The notes below the pieces were generated by a model that worked only from the letters and a program-made list of their open reading frames with translations, was not told where the DNA came from and did not search any database. A program made the position numbers and the translations under genes. A stretch of 5,234 nucleotides of DNA, from positions 1 through 5,234 of the forward strand of contig JAHFLI010000091.1 in assembly GCA_023255615.1 (NCBI GenBank), given 5' to 3'. Within the stretch, counting starts at the first letter, position 1. The number at the start of each line of letters is the position of its first letter. The stretch comes from Candidatus Woesearchaeota archaeon. Its GTDB lineage: Archaea > Nanobdellota > Nanobdellia > Woesearchaeales > JACQSR01. This document shows, piece after piece, positions 5,227 through 5,234 of this stretch.

Positions 5227-5234
5227 GTATAACG
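5223..5234 (+). CDS. Start of a downstream gene, cut by the window edge
   Basis: ATG AGT ATA ACG begins at 5223 and overlaps the TGA of the PLP gene by four bases (ATGA), the classic arrangement of translationally coupled archaeal genes. Only four residues (MSIT) are visible, so the product cannot be named. It is expected to be co-transcribed with the PLP enzyme and perhaps to act in the same pathway. Confidence 0.55.

Noticed and set aside
1..5234. CRISPR array, insertion sequence, tRNA or rRNA gene, defence or phage genes
   Set aside because: No repeated spacer pattern, transposase motifs, cloverleaf-like sequence or known defence-protein motifs were seen on either strand.

Overview
This AT-rich window looks archaeal, most likely from a DPANN-type lineage such as Woesearchaeota or Pacearchaeota. 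That placement is inferred from gene content and promoter style; there is no marker gene. Supporting points are archaeal TATA octamers (TTTATATA, TTTATAAA) at fixed distances from starts, Shine-Dalgarno sites of the form GGTGAT, a poly-T terminator without a hairpin, a lipoprotein of the archaeal secreted beta-propeller family (COG4880 / Beta_propel), multi-domain Ig-like surface proteins ending in a single membrane helix, and a compact DegT-like PLP enzyme.

Layout. Three genes run leftwards on the minus strand and all encode exported products. From right to left they are a 715-residue beta-propeller lipoprotein (2175-4322), a 580-residue Ig-like surface protein with signal peptide and C-terminal anchor (306-2048), and the N-terminal 61 residues of another secreted Ig-like protein (1-185, cut by the window edge). 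Each has its own promoter-like element, and a poly-T tract separates the propeller gene from the Ig-like gene, so they look like neighbouring single-gene units and not one tight operon. The two Ig-like genes have leaders with Shine-Dalgarno sites; their predicted leaders are about 40 nt, or about 75 nt for the 580-residue protein if its distal TATA box is used.

To the right of the divergent promoter region (about 4335-4422), the plus strand carries a 267-residue PLP-dependent enzyme of the DegT/DnrJ/EryC1 type (4423-5226). It keeps the Schiff-base lysine and the pyridine-binding aspartate but is about 100 residues shorter than typical members. A further gene appears to start inside its stop codon (ATGA overlap at 5223-5226, with GGTGA upstream) and runs off the right edge, so the PLP enzyme probably heads an operon.

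How they may work together: the left three genes build or decorate the cell surface (inference from signals and folds). The PLP gene is divergent and probably unrelated in pathway, although DegT-type enzymes elsewhere make amino sugars for surface glycans. No RNA gene, CRISPR array, insertion sequence or phage gene was seen. The longest gene-free stretches are about 100-130 bases, and each is described below.
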